Positions 17,917 to 26,294 are shown, counted from the stretch's first letter. The stretch: 64,000 nucleotides of DNA from Dehalobacterium sp040766325 (GCA_040766325.1 JAXGQR010000002.1:248001-312000), one strand, 5' to 3'. Notes: a model not told the origin generated them from the sequence alone. Numbers and translations are program-made.

Positions 17917-18618
17917 CTATTTTTTCATCCCTGATTGCTCCGAAGGCTCCTTGATGATGACCTCGCAGACGGTCAGCAAAGTACCTCGCACGATAAACCT
18001 GATGTCAAAGTCACCAAATGCAAGGCCATAAATACGTTTCGGGTTGTCCTGATAGGAAGGCCTGGGATCTTGGGTAAGTACACTCAGAAGCGGCTCTCGT
18101 AACTCAACAGGGATCATGTGCAGCCATTTATCAGGAAATTCTACTGTCAGTGTCTTCTCCTCCAGTTCATCAATATAACCCGCCACAGCCTCGGGATGGC
18201 AGTCTGTATAAGGAAGATAGGGTTTGATGTCGAAAATCGGGGTGTTATTCATCATATCCACACCTGAGACATGTAAAACCGGACCCAGATCAGAATCAAA
18301 TTCAATGCCTTCAAGTTTGACAGAGGAAAGTCCCAGGGCATTAGGCCGAAAAGGAGAACGACTGGCAAAAACCCCGATCCGTTTATTGCCTCCAAGACGT
18401 GGGGGCCGTACTGTAGGAGACCATGTATCCCGCTTTATTTCAGAAAAGGACCAAATAAGCCAAAGATGCGAGAATCCCTCCAAGCCTCGCAAAGCGTCAG
18501 GATTACGGTACTCTTCTTCAAAAATGATTTGTCCCTTTAGGACCTCAACGAGACCACTTTGGCGAGGGACTCCAAATTTGGTGGGGAAGTCTGTATGAAT
18601 ACGGGCAATGATTTTCAT
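17917..18618 (-). CDS. trmO: TrmO-like tRNA (t6A37) N6-methyltransferase
   Basis: 233 aa, TsaA/TrmO family over the whole length: KFGVPRQSGLV near the N-terminus, LEGFSHLWLIWSF, then GVFASRSPFRPNALGLSSV, the strongly conserved SAM-binding stretch, and DIKPYLPYTD. TrmO methylates N6-threonylcarbamoyladenosine at position 37 of tRNA-Thr using S-adenosylmethionine, and has an unusual beta-barrel fold. ATG behind GGAGGG. It appears to be a single-gene transcript with its own terminator. Confidence 0.92.
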   Translation of the reverse strand: MKIIARIHTDFPTKFGVPRQSGLVEVLKGQIIFEEEYRNPDALRGLEGFSHLWLIWSFSEIKRDTWSPTVRPPRLGGNKRIGVFASRSPFRPNALGLSSVKLEGIEFDSDLGPVLHVSGVDMMNNTPIFDIKPYLPYTDCHPEAVAGYIDELEEKTLTVEFPDKWLHMIPVELREPLLSVLTQDPRPSYQDNPKRIYGLAFGDFDIRFIVRGTLLTVCEVIIKEPSEQSGMKK

Positions 18619-18762
18619 GAAAATAGACCCTCCTAATTATCGGCCTAATTCTTGTTTATAGCCCATATAATACTTCTAGTTTTTGTTAATTGTCAACTCT
18701 TCTAAACTTACTAGCCGCAAAAAAATATAGTACGATTATGAAAATCTTGATTCCCATAGCTT

Positions 18763-19410
18763 TTACATAAATTGGCTTAATAAGATTGTTTTACCGGGTG
18801 GAATAACGAGGAATTCTGTGTCCCACTCCCCGTTAACTAACCTCTCAAAATAACGTAAAGATCCTTGTACTTCACAAAACTTAATCTTAAGAAAATTTGC
18901 CACTTCCTTACTGTATTTCACAAAGTCATCACAGTCTCCCACAGTATGAATAAACACTACCCTCTGATAATTTTTATATTCTGCTTCAATTAGCCATCGG
19001 GCATTTTCTTCCCCATAATTATCACAGAACTCATTGTATTCGGACATAGGGTCACCTTTTTGCTTAATCCAGCCTTTGCTTAAGTAATATGATGCCGAAT
19101 ACTGTTCAAACTGGGCATCATACTCGTTTCTTGAACCTAACAGCAGACTGATGCAATCATGAACCCTAGGCACAACCATCCGATGCTTTTCGGAGTTCAA
19201 TCCCGCCACCCCGTTAGAACATAATCCATACCCAAACAGAAGCGTATCGTATTCTGCCGCTTCCTCAATTCTTTTCTTAAGTTCCTGGCGCAGTTTATCT
19301 GGGGTACGGTGCAACCTATATTCTAAAAATTCATAATCCAAATCTTTGGGCAGTATTTCAAGTATCTCATCCTCCAAGGTTCGACAAGCAAAAATCTTTG
19401 AATTACTCAT
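18763..19410 (-). CDS. DUF1638 domain protein
   Basis: 215 aa. The family hallmark LLFGYGLCSNGVAGL followed by VPRVHDCISLLLGS is clear, as is a second conserved Cys/acidic patch (VGDCDDFVKY). ATG behind GGGAGG. Function unknown. It is the third gene of the apparent mttB operon, which suggests a role in corrinoid-dependent methyl transfer or handling of its product. The conserved Cys, His and Asp residues would suit a metal or cofactor site (inference). Confidence 0.85.
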   Translation of the reverse strand: MSNSKIFACRTLEDEILEILPKDLDYEFLEYRLHRTPDKLRQELKKRIEEAAEYDTLLFGYGLCSNGVAGLNSEKHRMVVPRVHDCISLLLGSRNEYDAQFEQYSASYYLSKGWIKQKGDPMSEYNEFCDNYGEENARWLIEAEYKNYQRVVFIHTVGDCDDFVKYSKEVANFLKIKFCEVQGSLRYFERLVNGEWDTEFLVIPPGKTILLSQFM

Positions 19411-19489
19411 GCTACCTCCCGAGACTTCTTAATAGTCTTTTGGAACATAAATTCCTGTAATGTAACATAGTTCAATACTTTGAAAATTT

Positions 19490-20269
19490 TTATTCAATTT
19501 TTCTCGGAATTGTCATCGAACAAGGTACCCCTACCATGCATTTACCACATGTATCTCCAATACCAATCGGATATTCAGGAACAATCTTGTCATAAATTTG
19601 TTCATTACACTTTTTATTATCAAAAAAAACTTCATTATTTTGTATTTGGAAGACATTATTAACACATCTTTCTATGCATTTTTTGCATGTGCCATTATAT
19701 TTATAAAGACAATACTCCTCATCCGTTCTCGTCGTCGGGGTTAACTCCATATCTGTTATAACACTCCCTAACCTGCCACAACACCCGCTCTTCGTAATGA
19801 ACATATTATTAATGCCAAACTTGCCAATTCCCGAAATATATGCCACACTTCTATGGGACCAGTCACTGATTAATTTTTCCGCATCATAATTATACGTCGC
19901 AGGAAGTAACGATGCTTGGAAACCTTTAGCAGTTATCTTTTCGTATAAATATGTGCTGAGATCGTTAATTAAATTATTTGTTTCGATGTAGGCATAGTCC
20001 CATTCCCGTGAACTTTCCTCTCCGGCAATATTACTTTCAATAGTCTCCTTTGTAAAAGGGACAAAAAAAGTTATAACTGACTCGGCATTGGAGACAATAT
20101 CCGCAGGAAGGGCATGATTGGGGCCAATTATTTCCTTTAATTTGAGAAATAGCTCGTCCTTGGCATCGGCAAATCCAACGATAGGATCTCGCCAATCAGT
20201 TTCAGTATGCTTTAACTCTTTATAATTCTTAACATATTCCATAATTAATTCTGTAATTTCTTTATTCAC
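19490..20269 (-). CDS. QueG-like double [4Fe-4S] protein
   Basis: 259 aa from GTG 20269, which has AGGAGGG at ideal spacing; a TTG 36 bases upstream has none. The N-terminal and middle parts resemble epoxyqueuosine reductase, the B12-dependent QueG family (VAYISGIGKFGINNMFITKSGCCGRLGSV). The C-terminus has two ferredoxin-like groups: C-x2-C-x3-C in CKKCIERC, and CGKCMVGVPC. It lacks the C-terminal HEAT region and is shorter than true QueG. It lies between mttB and DUF1638 on the same strand, so a role as electron donor or reductive activator for a corrinoid protein is plausible. Confidence 0.75.
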   Translation of the reverse strand: MNKEITELIMEYVKNYKELKHTETDWRDPIVGFADAKDELFLKLKEIIGPNHALPADIVSNAESVITFFVPFTKETIESNIAGEESSREWDYAYIETNNLINDLSTYLYEKITAKGFQASLLPATYNYDAEKLISDWSHRSVAYISGIGKFGINNMFITKSGCCGRLGSVITDMELTPTTRTDEEYCLYKYNGTCKKCIERCVNNVFQIQNNEVFFDNKKCNEQIYDKIVPEYPIGIGDTCGKCMVGVPCSMTIPRKIE

Positions 20270-20444
20270 ATTAGATCCCTCCTGATTTAAGTTTATTTTT
20301 ACCAATTGCTCTAACTAAAAATATTTTATTTCAGAATCATTTCTCCCCCCTTCCCCAATCAAAGTAGCGCTTCGCTTAATGCAAAAAATATTATTTTTTT
20401 TTTGGCGACTGTGTAGAGTGATCAACAGTTTACATCTACAAAAT

Positions 20445-21887
20445 TTATAATTCCGCTGCTGCAATAATTCTCGCCAATTTCATATTTATTTTCTCAGATA
20501 ATATCCCTTTGTTGCTATGGTTCTCAATCAAGTATTTGACCTTGGCCTTGACCCGCTCACCCATAGTGGTCTTTCCATCCTTTACCCAAACCTCATACTT
20601 GTTTCTATCGAGAAGCGTTGGACGCCAGAGTTCCCGGAAATGTTTAAATGTATGATCTTTGTCAAAATAGTTGCCACCAGGTCCGGCTTGGCCGATGACA
20701 TCAGTGGCAAGTGACTCATCAGTTATGGCCAGGCCCATAAGGATCCTCCTGGCGTATCCAATGATCTCATCACACATCGCCAGCTGTTCCAAGGATCCAA
20801 GCGTCCCACCCTCCAGAAAGCCATTATCGATAATAAGGTTAGCCCCTACAAAGCTCTGATCAATAATGGAGAATACAGCCTCAATTGCCGCCTGTTGGTC
20901 GATGACCTTAGCGTCGGTACAGCCGGAAGCACCCCAAGTGGGGATATTATAATAATGACCCATTTCCGCAAAAGCGGCATTCATTAATTGGAACTCAGGA
21001 TTCCCGTAGCTCATAATCATGGTTTTCATGTCAATTGGGCCGTCAACACACCCCATAAAGCAGGGCGCACCTTTTCTCACCAATTGGCTGAGAACAACCC
21101 CAAACATGGATTCCGCAAGAGAGAGTGCAATCGTCCCGGCACCAGTCACCGGTGCTGTCCCCCCTGACATGGGTTCACTGACATGACAGTTTGGGATCAT
21201 ATTTTCCGCGCAATACATCAAGCATTCCAGCGCCTCTTCCGTCTGAATCAACGGTGAAACGGCTGTAGTAAACCAGCAAACCGAGGGACGCTCCACGAAA
21301 GACTCAAGACTTCCTGATACAGCAGCAACCATTTCTGTCATCGCCATCAAATTCTTTAGGTTTTTTGCCCAATGTAAAATGGGCTTACGGGTATTGTTCA
21401 TCATAATTTTAAGAAGGTGCAGATCATTTGTTTCTACAGGGGCATCACTGATGGTACCAAAATCCGTGGCAAAATCGATGTTTGGCAGCGCATCAATAAC
21501 ACCCATAGCGTTAATTGTATCTGTGCTGCTGGGAATCCGTCGTTCTCCGGTGTATGGATCCATGATGTAGACATTGGAGGAACCAGGTCCAAAATATGAA
21601 TTGTATCCACTGAGATTAATTTTCCGATTTCCTGCGCGATCCCACAGCACGATTCTTGATGGTACAGCGAGAAGACAGTTTTCCACCATATAGGCAGGCA
21701 GCTTAACCAAGGATCCCTCCACGCGGGCACCGGCCTGCTTTAAAATCTTGATTGCTTTTTTGGATTGCACATGCATCCCGATATTTTCCAGGATATCCAA
21801 AACTGAGTTATGGATATCCTGCATCTGGTCATGGGAGAGCAGACCAAAACATACCCTTTCATTAACGGTTTTATTGCTTCTGATCAT
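20445..21887 (-). CDS. MttB-family corrinoid:quaternary-amine methyltransferase (non-pyrrolysine)
   Basis: 480 aa from ATG 21887 (AGGAGGAAG upstream), the full length of the MttB (trimethylamine methyltransferase) superfamily. No in-frame amber codon interrupts it, so it belongs to the non-Pyl branch, whose characterised members demethylate glycine betaine (MtgB), proline betaine (MtpB) or carnitine (MtcB). Its own substrate cannot be told from sequence. A -24/-12 promoter lies about 70 bases upstream and a divergent sigma-54 activator beyond it, so expression is probably substrate-induced. No partner corrinoid protein lies beside it. Confidence 0.92.
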   Translation of the reverse strand: MIRSNKTVNERVCFGLLSHDQMQDIHNSVLDILENIGMHVQSKKAIKILKQAGARVEGSLVKLPAYMVENCLLAVPSRIVLWDRAGNRKINLSGYNSYFGPGSSNVYIMDPYTGERRIPSSTDTINAMGVIDALPNIDFATDFGTISDAPVETNDLHLLKIMMNNTRKPILHWAKNLKNLMAMTEMVAAVSGSLESFVERPSVCWFTTAVSPLIQTEEALECLMYCAENMIPNCHVSEPMSGGTAPVTGAGTIALSLAESMFGVVLSQLVRKGAPCFMGCVDGPIDMKTMIMSYGNPEFQLMNAAFAEMGHYYNIPTWGASGCTDAKVIDQQAAIEAVFSIIDQSFVGANLIIDNGFLEGGTLGSLEQLAMCDEIIGYARRILMGLAITDESLATDVIGQAGPGGNYFDKDHTFKHFRELWRPTLLDRNKYEVWVKDGKTTMGERVKAKVKYLIENHSNKGILSEKINMKLARIIAAAEL

Positions 21888-21955
21888 TAAACTTCCTCCT
21901 GCCTGCTCGCTAAAAAAGATCATATATCCAAAAGTAATTGTTGATACACATCAAA

Positions 21956-21973
21956 TAGCAATATTGATGCCAA
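21956..21973 (-). promoter_or_regulatory. Sigma-54 (-24/-12) promoter of the mttB operon
   Basis: On the minus strand TTGGCATCAATATTGCTA matches the RpoN consensus TTGGCAC-N5-TTGCW, with GG and GC exactly 10 bases apart and one mismatch in the -24 block (T for C). It lies about 70 bases upstream of the mttB start. rpoN and a divergent enhancer-binding protein are in the same window. Confidence 0.85.
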
Positions 21974-22141
21974 TTATTAGTTCTCTTTTCGGGAGAAGCA
22001 AAAAGGCCATTCATGATTAAAAGGCCATGAGCCCCTGCAGCTGTTGCCTGAGTAAAAAAATAGGCAAATCGCAAATTTGGTTATCAAAAGGCAAAAACAT
22101 TCTTAGGCCACTAGATGTAAAATCTCTTTTTACAATTACAA

Positions 22142-22211
22142 AATATTTTTACAAATATGCAACATCAAAAGGTGTTGATAATATTAACATCTGCGAATTT
22201 GTAAAAATATT
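22142..22211. promoter_or_regulatory. Perfect 15-bp inverted repeat, likely activator binding sites
   Basis: AATATTTTTACAAAT (22142-22156) and its exact complement ATTTGTAAAAATATT (22197-22211) are separated by 40 bases. The core TTTTTACAA recurs at about 22127 and again at about 22272, just before the regulator gene. It lies some 180 bases upstream of the -24/-12 promoter, the normal place for enhancer sites. The rest of the 425-base gap holds no gene that I can support. Confidence 0.7.
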
Positions 22212-22312
22212 CTTTCGTTCATCTTGAATATCAAAAGGATCAGCAATATAATTAAACATAATATAATAAATTTTTTTACAATTTGTTGGCTGTAAATGAG
22301 GAGGTTATCTTG

Positions 22313-23782
22313 ATGTCGGATCTACGGGAAGAAGAATTGGCATCCTTACGCAGAGAAAACCGGCTCTTGCGTGCTATCATCGACCATGTTTCAGATGGGG
22401 TGTATGCCGTCGACAAAGAAGGCAATATCCTGGTTTATAACAAGGCCTTTGAGAAAATCGAGGGGACCGAACAGGTAAAAATGCTGGGTTGTAAAGACAG
22501 TGACATCTATCCCTCCGAAACACTGCCTGTCAATGATTATCAGCGTTCTGCTGTCCTAAAAGGCAAAAAGCCCCTTCTCGACCAGTTCATATCCTACCTT
22601 TCGCCGGCAGGAAAAAAGGCAGATTTGCTTCTAAATTCATATCCCTATTTTGAAAACGGCGAAATTGTAGCGGTCTATGAAATTGGCCGGGACCTCTCTT
22701 CCGCTTACGAACTGATGCAGCATCTTGTGTATAATTTTGACAGACATCACCCCAAGGCACGGAATAATGGTACTCGCTACAGCCTGCATGATATCATTGG
22801 TGCAAGTCCAATTATGACTAAAGTCATCTATCAAGCAAAGCGCATAGCCCAAACAAAATCTATCGTCACAATTATCGGTGAAACCGGAGTGGGTAAAGAG
22901 CTTTTTGCCCAGGGAATTCATAACGCCAGTCCTTTTGCCAATAAACCTTTTGTCGCTATCAATTGCGCAGCTATTCCGGATACATTAATGGAAGCCTTAA
23001 TGATGGGGACTGTAAAGGGCGCTTATTCCGGAGCCATTGATGCACCGGGATTTTTTGAGCAGGCTGAAGGAGGTACACTCTTTCTAGATGAGATAAATTC
23101 ACTGAGCTTACATCTGCAGCCAAAACTTTTACGGCTGATCCAGGAGAAAACTGTAAAACGGCTAGGCGACAACCGCGATCGCCCCATTAAATGCCGTATT
23201 ATTTGCGCCTCCAACGAGGACTTGTTTGAAACTATTAAAAAAGGCCAATTTCGCGATGATCTTTTTTATCGGCTGACAAGTCAGCTCCTCTATGTCCCGC
23301 CCCTCCGGGATCATAAAGAGGATATTCCTTTATTTCTTGATAGATTTATTACTGAAATGAATACCGAATTATCCTTAAATATCTCCCGCATTGATCCGGC
23401 CGTCATCGATCTGTTTTCAGAGTATCACTGGCCAGGTAATATCAGAGAGCTAAGGCATACTATTGAAAGCGCCATGACTTTCGCTCAATCGGCCGATACT
23501 ACGCTCAGTCTGGAACATATCCCTGCAATTTTACGTTCAAAGATCAGTGAGCAAGAACCATCAACAAATCAGAATATTACACCCTTGATCGAACAAAATC
23601 CAAGGCTGAAGGATTTTCTCACGGTATGTGAAAAAATGTTTATTGAAGCAGCACTGGCAAAAAGCAAAGGCATTCCCTCAACCGCGGCCAAAAATATTGG
23701 CTTGTCCCGACAAAATTTCAATTATCGTCTGCGTAAATTAGGTATCAGAAATAACAACACCTCAGATCCGTCCCATACTTAA
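22313..23782 (+). CDS. PAS-AAA+-Fis sigma-54-dependent activator, divergent from mttB
   Basis: 489 aa from ATG 22313 (GAGGAGG, 8-base spacing). PAS sensor at about 15-130, AAA+ domain at about 150-390 with GETGVGKE (189-196) and FLDE (257-260), and a Fis-type helix-turn-helix at the end (TAAKNIGLSRQNFNYRLRKLGI region). The sigma-54 contact loop reads GAYSGA instead of GAFTGA (236-241): a conservative aromatic swap and Ser for Thr. It is divergent from the mttB operon across the -24/-12 promoter and inverted repeat, so it most likely activates that operon on sensing a methylated amine or related ligand. Confidence 0.92.
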   Translation: MSDLREEELASLRRENRLLRAIIDHVSDGVYAVDKEGNILVYNKAFEKIEGTEQVKMLGCKDSDIYPSETLPVNDYQRSAVLKGKKPLLDQFISYLSPAGKKADLLLNSYPYFENGEIVAVYEIGRDLSSAYELMQHLVYNFDRHHPKARNNGTRYSLHDIIGASPIMTKVIYQAKRIAQTKSIVTIIGETGVGKELFAQGIHNASPFANKPFVAINCAAIPDTLMEALMMGTVKGAYSGAIDAPGFFEQAEGGTLFLDEINSLSLHLQPKLLRLIQEKTVKRLGDNRDRPIKCRIICASNEDLFETIKKGQFRDDLFYRLTSQLLYVPPLRDHKEDIPLFLDRFITEMNTELSLNISRIDPAVIDLFSEYHWPGNIRELRHTIESAMTFAQSADTTLSLEHIPAILRSKISEQEPSTNQNITPLIEQNPRLKDFLTVCEKMFIEAALAKSKGIPSTAAKNIGLSRQNFNYRLRKLGIRNNNTSDPSHT

Positions 23783-23853
23783 AAGCACTGCTAAGAAGCA
23801 GGGCCAATTTACCTTAAAAACCAAAAGTACCTTGTATCAGGGACTTTTCTTGT
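23781..23853. repeat. 73-bp direct repeat, copy A
   Basis: About 86% identical (10 differences in 73) to 25739-25811, same orientation. It contains a small hairpin (GCACTGC / GCAGGGC region) followed by a terminator-like hairpin. It follows the regulator gene and faces the end of the serine hydrolase gene. Confidence 0.85.
23823..23848. terminator. Terminator hairpin between regulator and serine hydrolase genes
   Basis: AAAAGTACC pairs imperfectly with GGGACTTTT across a short loop; T-rich sequence follows on the plus strand (TTGTCTTTTTC) and A-rich sequence flanks the other side. Both converging genes could use it. Confidence 0.6.
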
Positions 23854-23938
23854 CTTTTTCCCATGCCAACGGCAAAATAGCTAAGAAAACGCAAGCATGT
23901 GCAGGGCTATTTCCGGATCTCCGATGCTAAATTTATCA

Positions 23939-25423
23939 TTAGGGTTTTTCTTTCTTCCTTGGGCATGCAGGTAACGCCCCGGACAACAGCAGTATTATAG
24001 AGAACACTAATGCCGCCCCCCCAAGCCACACAGACAGAACCGGAAAAACCGAAGTTATAAATAAGTATTTTTGAAAAGCGCACCAGATTAGAACTCCGAG
24101 CAGAATAAATGCTGCACTAACTCGAAGCAGTCTGAAACCGGTTCGCTTTTGCTGATAACAGGCCAAGACCAGCCTCAACATCACCAGTAGGCTTGCCGAA
24201 ATCAGCATACCGATCACGACGCAAAGTCCATAATGTCCCCAGATAATCCTTCCCATGCCGACAGAAGGAAAGCTACGCCACTGCGCCCAGTCACTTAAAA
24301 CATAGGCGATGAACGGCCAGCTTCGTTGGCTGTTTGTGAGAATAACGATGGCGTCGCCTGTCTCCGGCACAGCTTGCAAATGCGTCATGATGCCGTTACC
24401 CTGACCGCCGTGAGAAACTGAGAGCGCACCGTTTGGCAGCTTTTCGATATAGTGACCAAATCCATACGCCTCAAATATAAATCCGTAAATACCGATTTTA
24501 TGGCTCTCAGGCTGATACAACCGTTCAACGCTATCGACTCTTAGAACTGGGTTTTCCTTCAAGCCCGCTACCGCAAAGCGGGCAATATCGTGAGCTGTGG
24601 AAAACAGACCGCCTGAAGCCTTTGAGGGATAGAGATAGACTGGAACCGGCTCCCCTCTGAGGTTATACCCCGTGGGCGGATAAGGATTCGCTGCTGTGTC
24701 TATGTCAAAGAAGGTATTTTCCATTCCCAGCGGAAGTAGAATCTCCGTATGTATATATTCCGCAAAGCCTTGCCCCGTAATATCCTCTATTAATATTTCC
24801 AATAGATTATAGCCTGTGTTAGAGTACGAAAATCTCGTCCCCGGCGCACGCATTAACACCGCTTCCGCAGTCATTACATCACGATTAGAGGGCATCGTAT
24901 CATCGGGAGCATAGACATTAGTGAAATCGCCCAGAGGCATCCCTGCTGTGTGACTTAAAAGCTGCCGTACCGTAATTTTGTCTGTCGGATAGTCAGTAAA
25001 CGGAAATTGCCAGCTTTTTAGATACTGCGACACGGACGCATCCAAATCGATAAGACCCTTCTCCCTAAGCCGCATAACTCCCCAAGCTGTAATAGATTTT
25101 GTAATGGATTGAACACTCATAGGCGTATCGGTTGTCAACACCCTGTCGCTTTCCACATCCGCATAACCATAGCCCTCAGTCCATGCGATTTCGCTGTCCT
25201 TCACAAGTGCGATGTTGCAGCCTGGAATTCCATACAGCTCCATCAGGATGGGAATGCGTTCATCCATATGTGCCTTAAATTCATCAAGCGGCACATCGGC
25301 TCGCATATTCCGCTTGATTTGCAGACTGCCGGAAAACAGCATGACGAGCAAGCTAATTATTATGGATGTAAGGCTAAACCATATCCACATCCTGTGACCT
25401 CTAAGAATTCTTAATTTTTTCAT
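23939..25423 (-). CDS. Membrane-anchored serine hydrolase (beta-lactamase/class C family)
   Basis: 494 aa. N-terminal membrane anchor (about 12-32), then an extracellular beta-lactamase-fold domain: SxxK in SVQSITKS, YSN in FSYSNTGYN, and an HGG motif near residue 345. Four hydrophobic helices follow from about 385 to the end. Such proteins act as D,D-peptidases, esterases or D-aminopeptidases; true antibiotic hydrolysis is rare in this group. ATG behind GAGGTG. The gene sits alone, between the two 73-bp repeats, beside ssrA, and may have been inserted there. Confidence 0.88.
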   Translation of the reverse strand: MKKLRILRGHRMWIWFSLTSIIISLLVMLFSGSLQIKRNMRADVPLDEFKAHMDERIPILMELYGIPGCNIALVKDSEIAWTEGYGYADVESDRVLTTDTPMSVQSITKSITAWGVMRLREKGLIDLDASVSQYLKSWQFPFTDYPTDKITVRQLLSHTAGMPLGDFTNVYAPDDTMPSNRDVMTAEAVLMRAPGTRFSYSNTGYNLLEILIEDITGQGFAEYIHTEILLPLGMENTFFDIDTAANPYPPTGYNLRGEPVPVYLYPSKASGGLFSTAHDIARFAVAGLKENPVLRVDSVERLYQPESHKIGIYGFIFEAYGFGHYIEKLPNGALSVSHGGQGNGIMTHLQAVPETGDAIVILTNSQRSWPFIAYVLSDWAQWRSFPSVGMGRIIWGHYGLCVVIGMLISASLLVMLRLVLACYQQKRTGFRLLRVSAAFILLGVLIWCAFQKYLFITSVFPVLSVWLGGAALVFSIILLLSGALPACPRKKEKP

Positions 25424-25475
25424 ACCTGCACCTCATAATTTTCTCACTGCGCGGTACACACATTCCATATCCGGA

Positions 25476-25604
25476 TTATTTTTTGCTCTCAGGGACATGC
25501 CGTTTAGCGGTGCGAAGCATCCTTGACGGTAAAAAATAATTCGGATACACTTCCACAAGGGAAAGACTTATTTGTCGTTCTTCTTTTGTGTATAATTTTG
25601 TCAT
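25476..25604 (-). CDS. Possible 42-aa peptide or gene remnant
   Basis: A short open frame starting MTKLYTKEERQISLSLVE and ending AKRHVPESKK, preceded by AAGGA. It is basic, with no membrane helix. I do not recognise it. It could be a small gene or the remains of a larger one in the segment flanked by the 73-bp repeats. The rest of the 409-base gap (25424-25832) holds copy B of the repeat and the ssrA terminator. Confidence 0.25.
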   Translation of the reverse strand: MTKLYTKEERQISLSLVEVYPNYFLPSRMLRTAKRHVPESKK

Positions 25605-25738
25605 CCGAAATCGTTCCTTCGTAATTTTAGTATATCATTTCTTTGTGATTTTGGACTGCACTTTTATTGTAGCACTCCAGAAGATATGATTTTTATCCTA
25701 AGGAGATGCATCTTTCAACGTTAGGATGCAAAAATCAA

Positions 25739-25811
25739 AAAAGCACCGCTTTTAAGCAGTGCCCATTCACCTTAAAAATCAAAAGTCCCTCGTATCAGGG
25801 ACTTTTCTTGT
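25739..25811. repeat. 73-bp direct repeat, copy B
   Basis: Partner of 23781-23853. Here the first hairpin is GCACCGC-TTTTA-AGCAGTGC and the second is a perfect terminator hairpin. It ends 21 bases from the 3' end of ssrA. Confidence 0.85.
25781..25806. terminator. Terminator downstream of ssrA
   Basis: Perfect 10-bp stem AAAAGTCCCT / AGGGACTTTT with a 6-base loop. On the minus strand it follows the tmRNA CCA end by 26 bases; the tail is TTTTTAAGG. Confidence 0.75.
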
Positions 25812-25832
25812 TTCAATTATTAAGTTTAAATT

Positions 25833-26184
25833 TGGTGGAGGTGAGGGGAGTCGAACCCCTGTCCGAAAGAAAATCCACAAAAGCTTCTCCGAGCGCAGTT
25901 TGTGCTTTAATTTTCGCGCCCAAGACGGCCACAAACAGCCTGCTTGGTTGCTATCTCGATAAAATTCCCCTAATACCTCCGAGAATTGGTATCAGAGTAT
26001 CCCACTAATATGACACCCTAATTCCTCACCGCGGGAACAGAGGATAGGATGTTAGCAGCAATTAAGCTGCTAAAGCGTAATTATCGTTAGCGTTTAAATT
26101 AAATTCCCAACGTTTTACGGGCTGATGGAACCCCGGCTCGCTACTCCTGCCAATTCATCCCCCGTCGAAATCCAGTACACCCCC
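25833..26184 (-). ncRNA. ssrA: tmRNA (SsrA)
   Basis: 352 nt. The 5' end GGGGGTGTACTGGATTTCGAC and the 3' end TTCGACTCCCCTCACCTCCA-CCA give the tRNA-like domain; the acceptor stem GGGGGTG pairs with CACCTCC (one G-U), and CCA is encoded. The tag reading frame, GCT AAC GAT AAT TAC GCT TTA GCA GCT TAA, encodes ANDNYALAA. With SmpB, encoded just upstream, it rescues stalled ribosomes and marks the unfinished peptide for proteolysis. Confidence 0.97.
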
Positions 26185-26228
26185 ATGAGATAGAGGGGTA
26201 AGGATAATATTCTTCTCCTCACGATATA

Positions 26229-26257
26229 ATTTTACAGGAAATTACTCATGTTGTCAA
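26229..26257 (-). promoter_or_regulatory. Strong sigma-70 promoter for ssrA
   Basis: On the minus strand TTGACA (26252-26257), a 17-base spacer and TAAAAT (26229-26234). Transcription would start near 26221, leaving a 5' leader of about 37 nt to be removed by RNase P. Confidence 0.8.
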
Positions 26258-26294
26258 CCTTTGATTTTTTTCGGTTAACAAGCCTTCTTAGCAG

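Noticed and set aside
20445..21887. Possible pyrrolysine (TAG) methyltransferase
   Set aside because: The 480-codon frame has no in-frame amber codon and reaches full family length, so it is a non-Pyl MttB homologue. No pyl genes are in the window.
21888..22312. Possible cobalamin riboswitch in the mttB-regulator gap
   Set aside because: I could not find the conserved B12-box or a supporting fold. The region is explained better by a sigma-54 promoter and inverted repeats.
23939..25423. Beta-lactamase as an antibiotic-resistance gene
   Set aside because: SxxK/YSN motifs are shared with D,D-peptidases and esterases, and the four C-terminal helices are not seen in resistance enzymes.
25833..26184. 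tRNA gene suggested by the T-arm and CCA at 25833
   Set aside because: The partner acceptor strand lies 350 bases away and a tag reading frame is present: this is tmRNA, not a tRNA.
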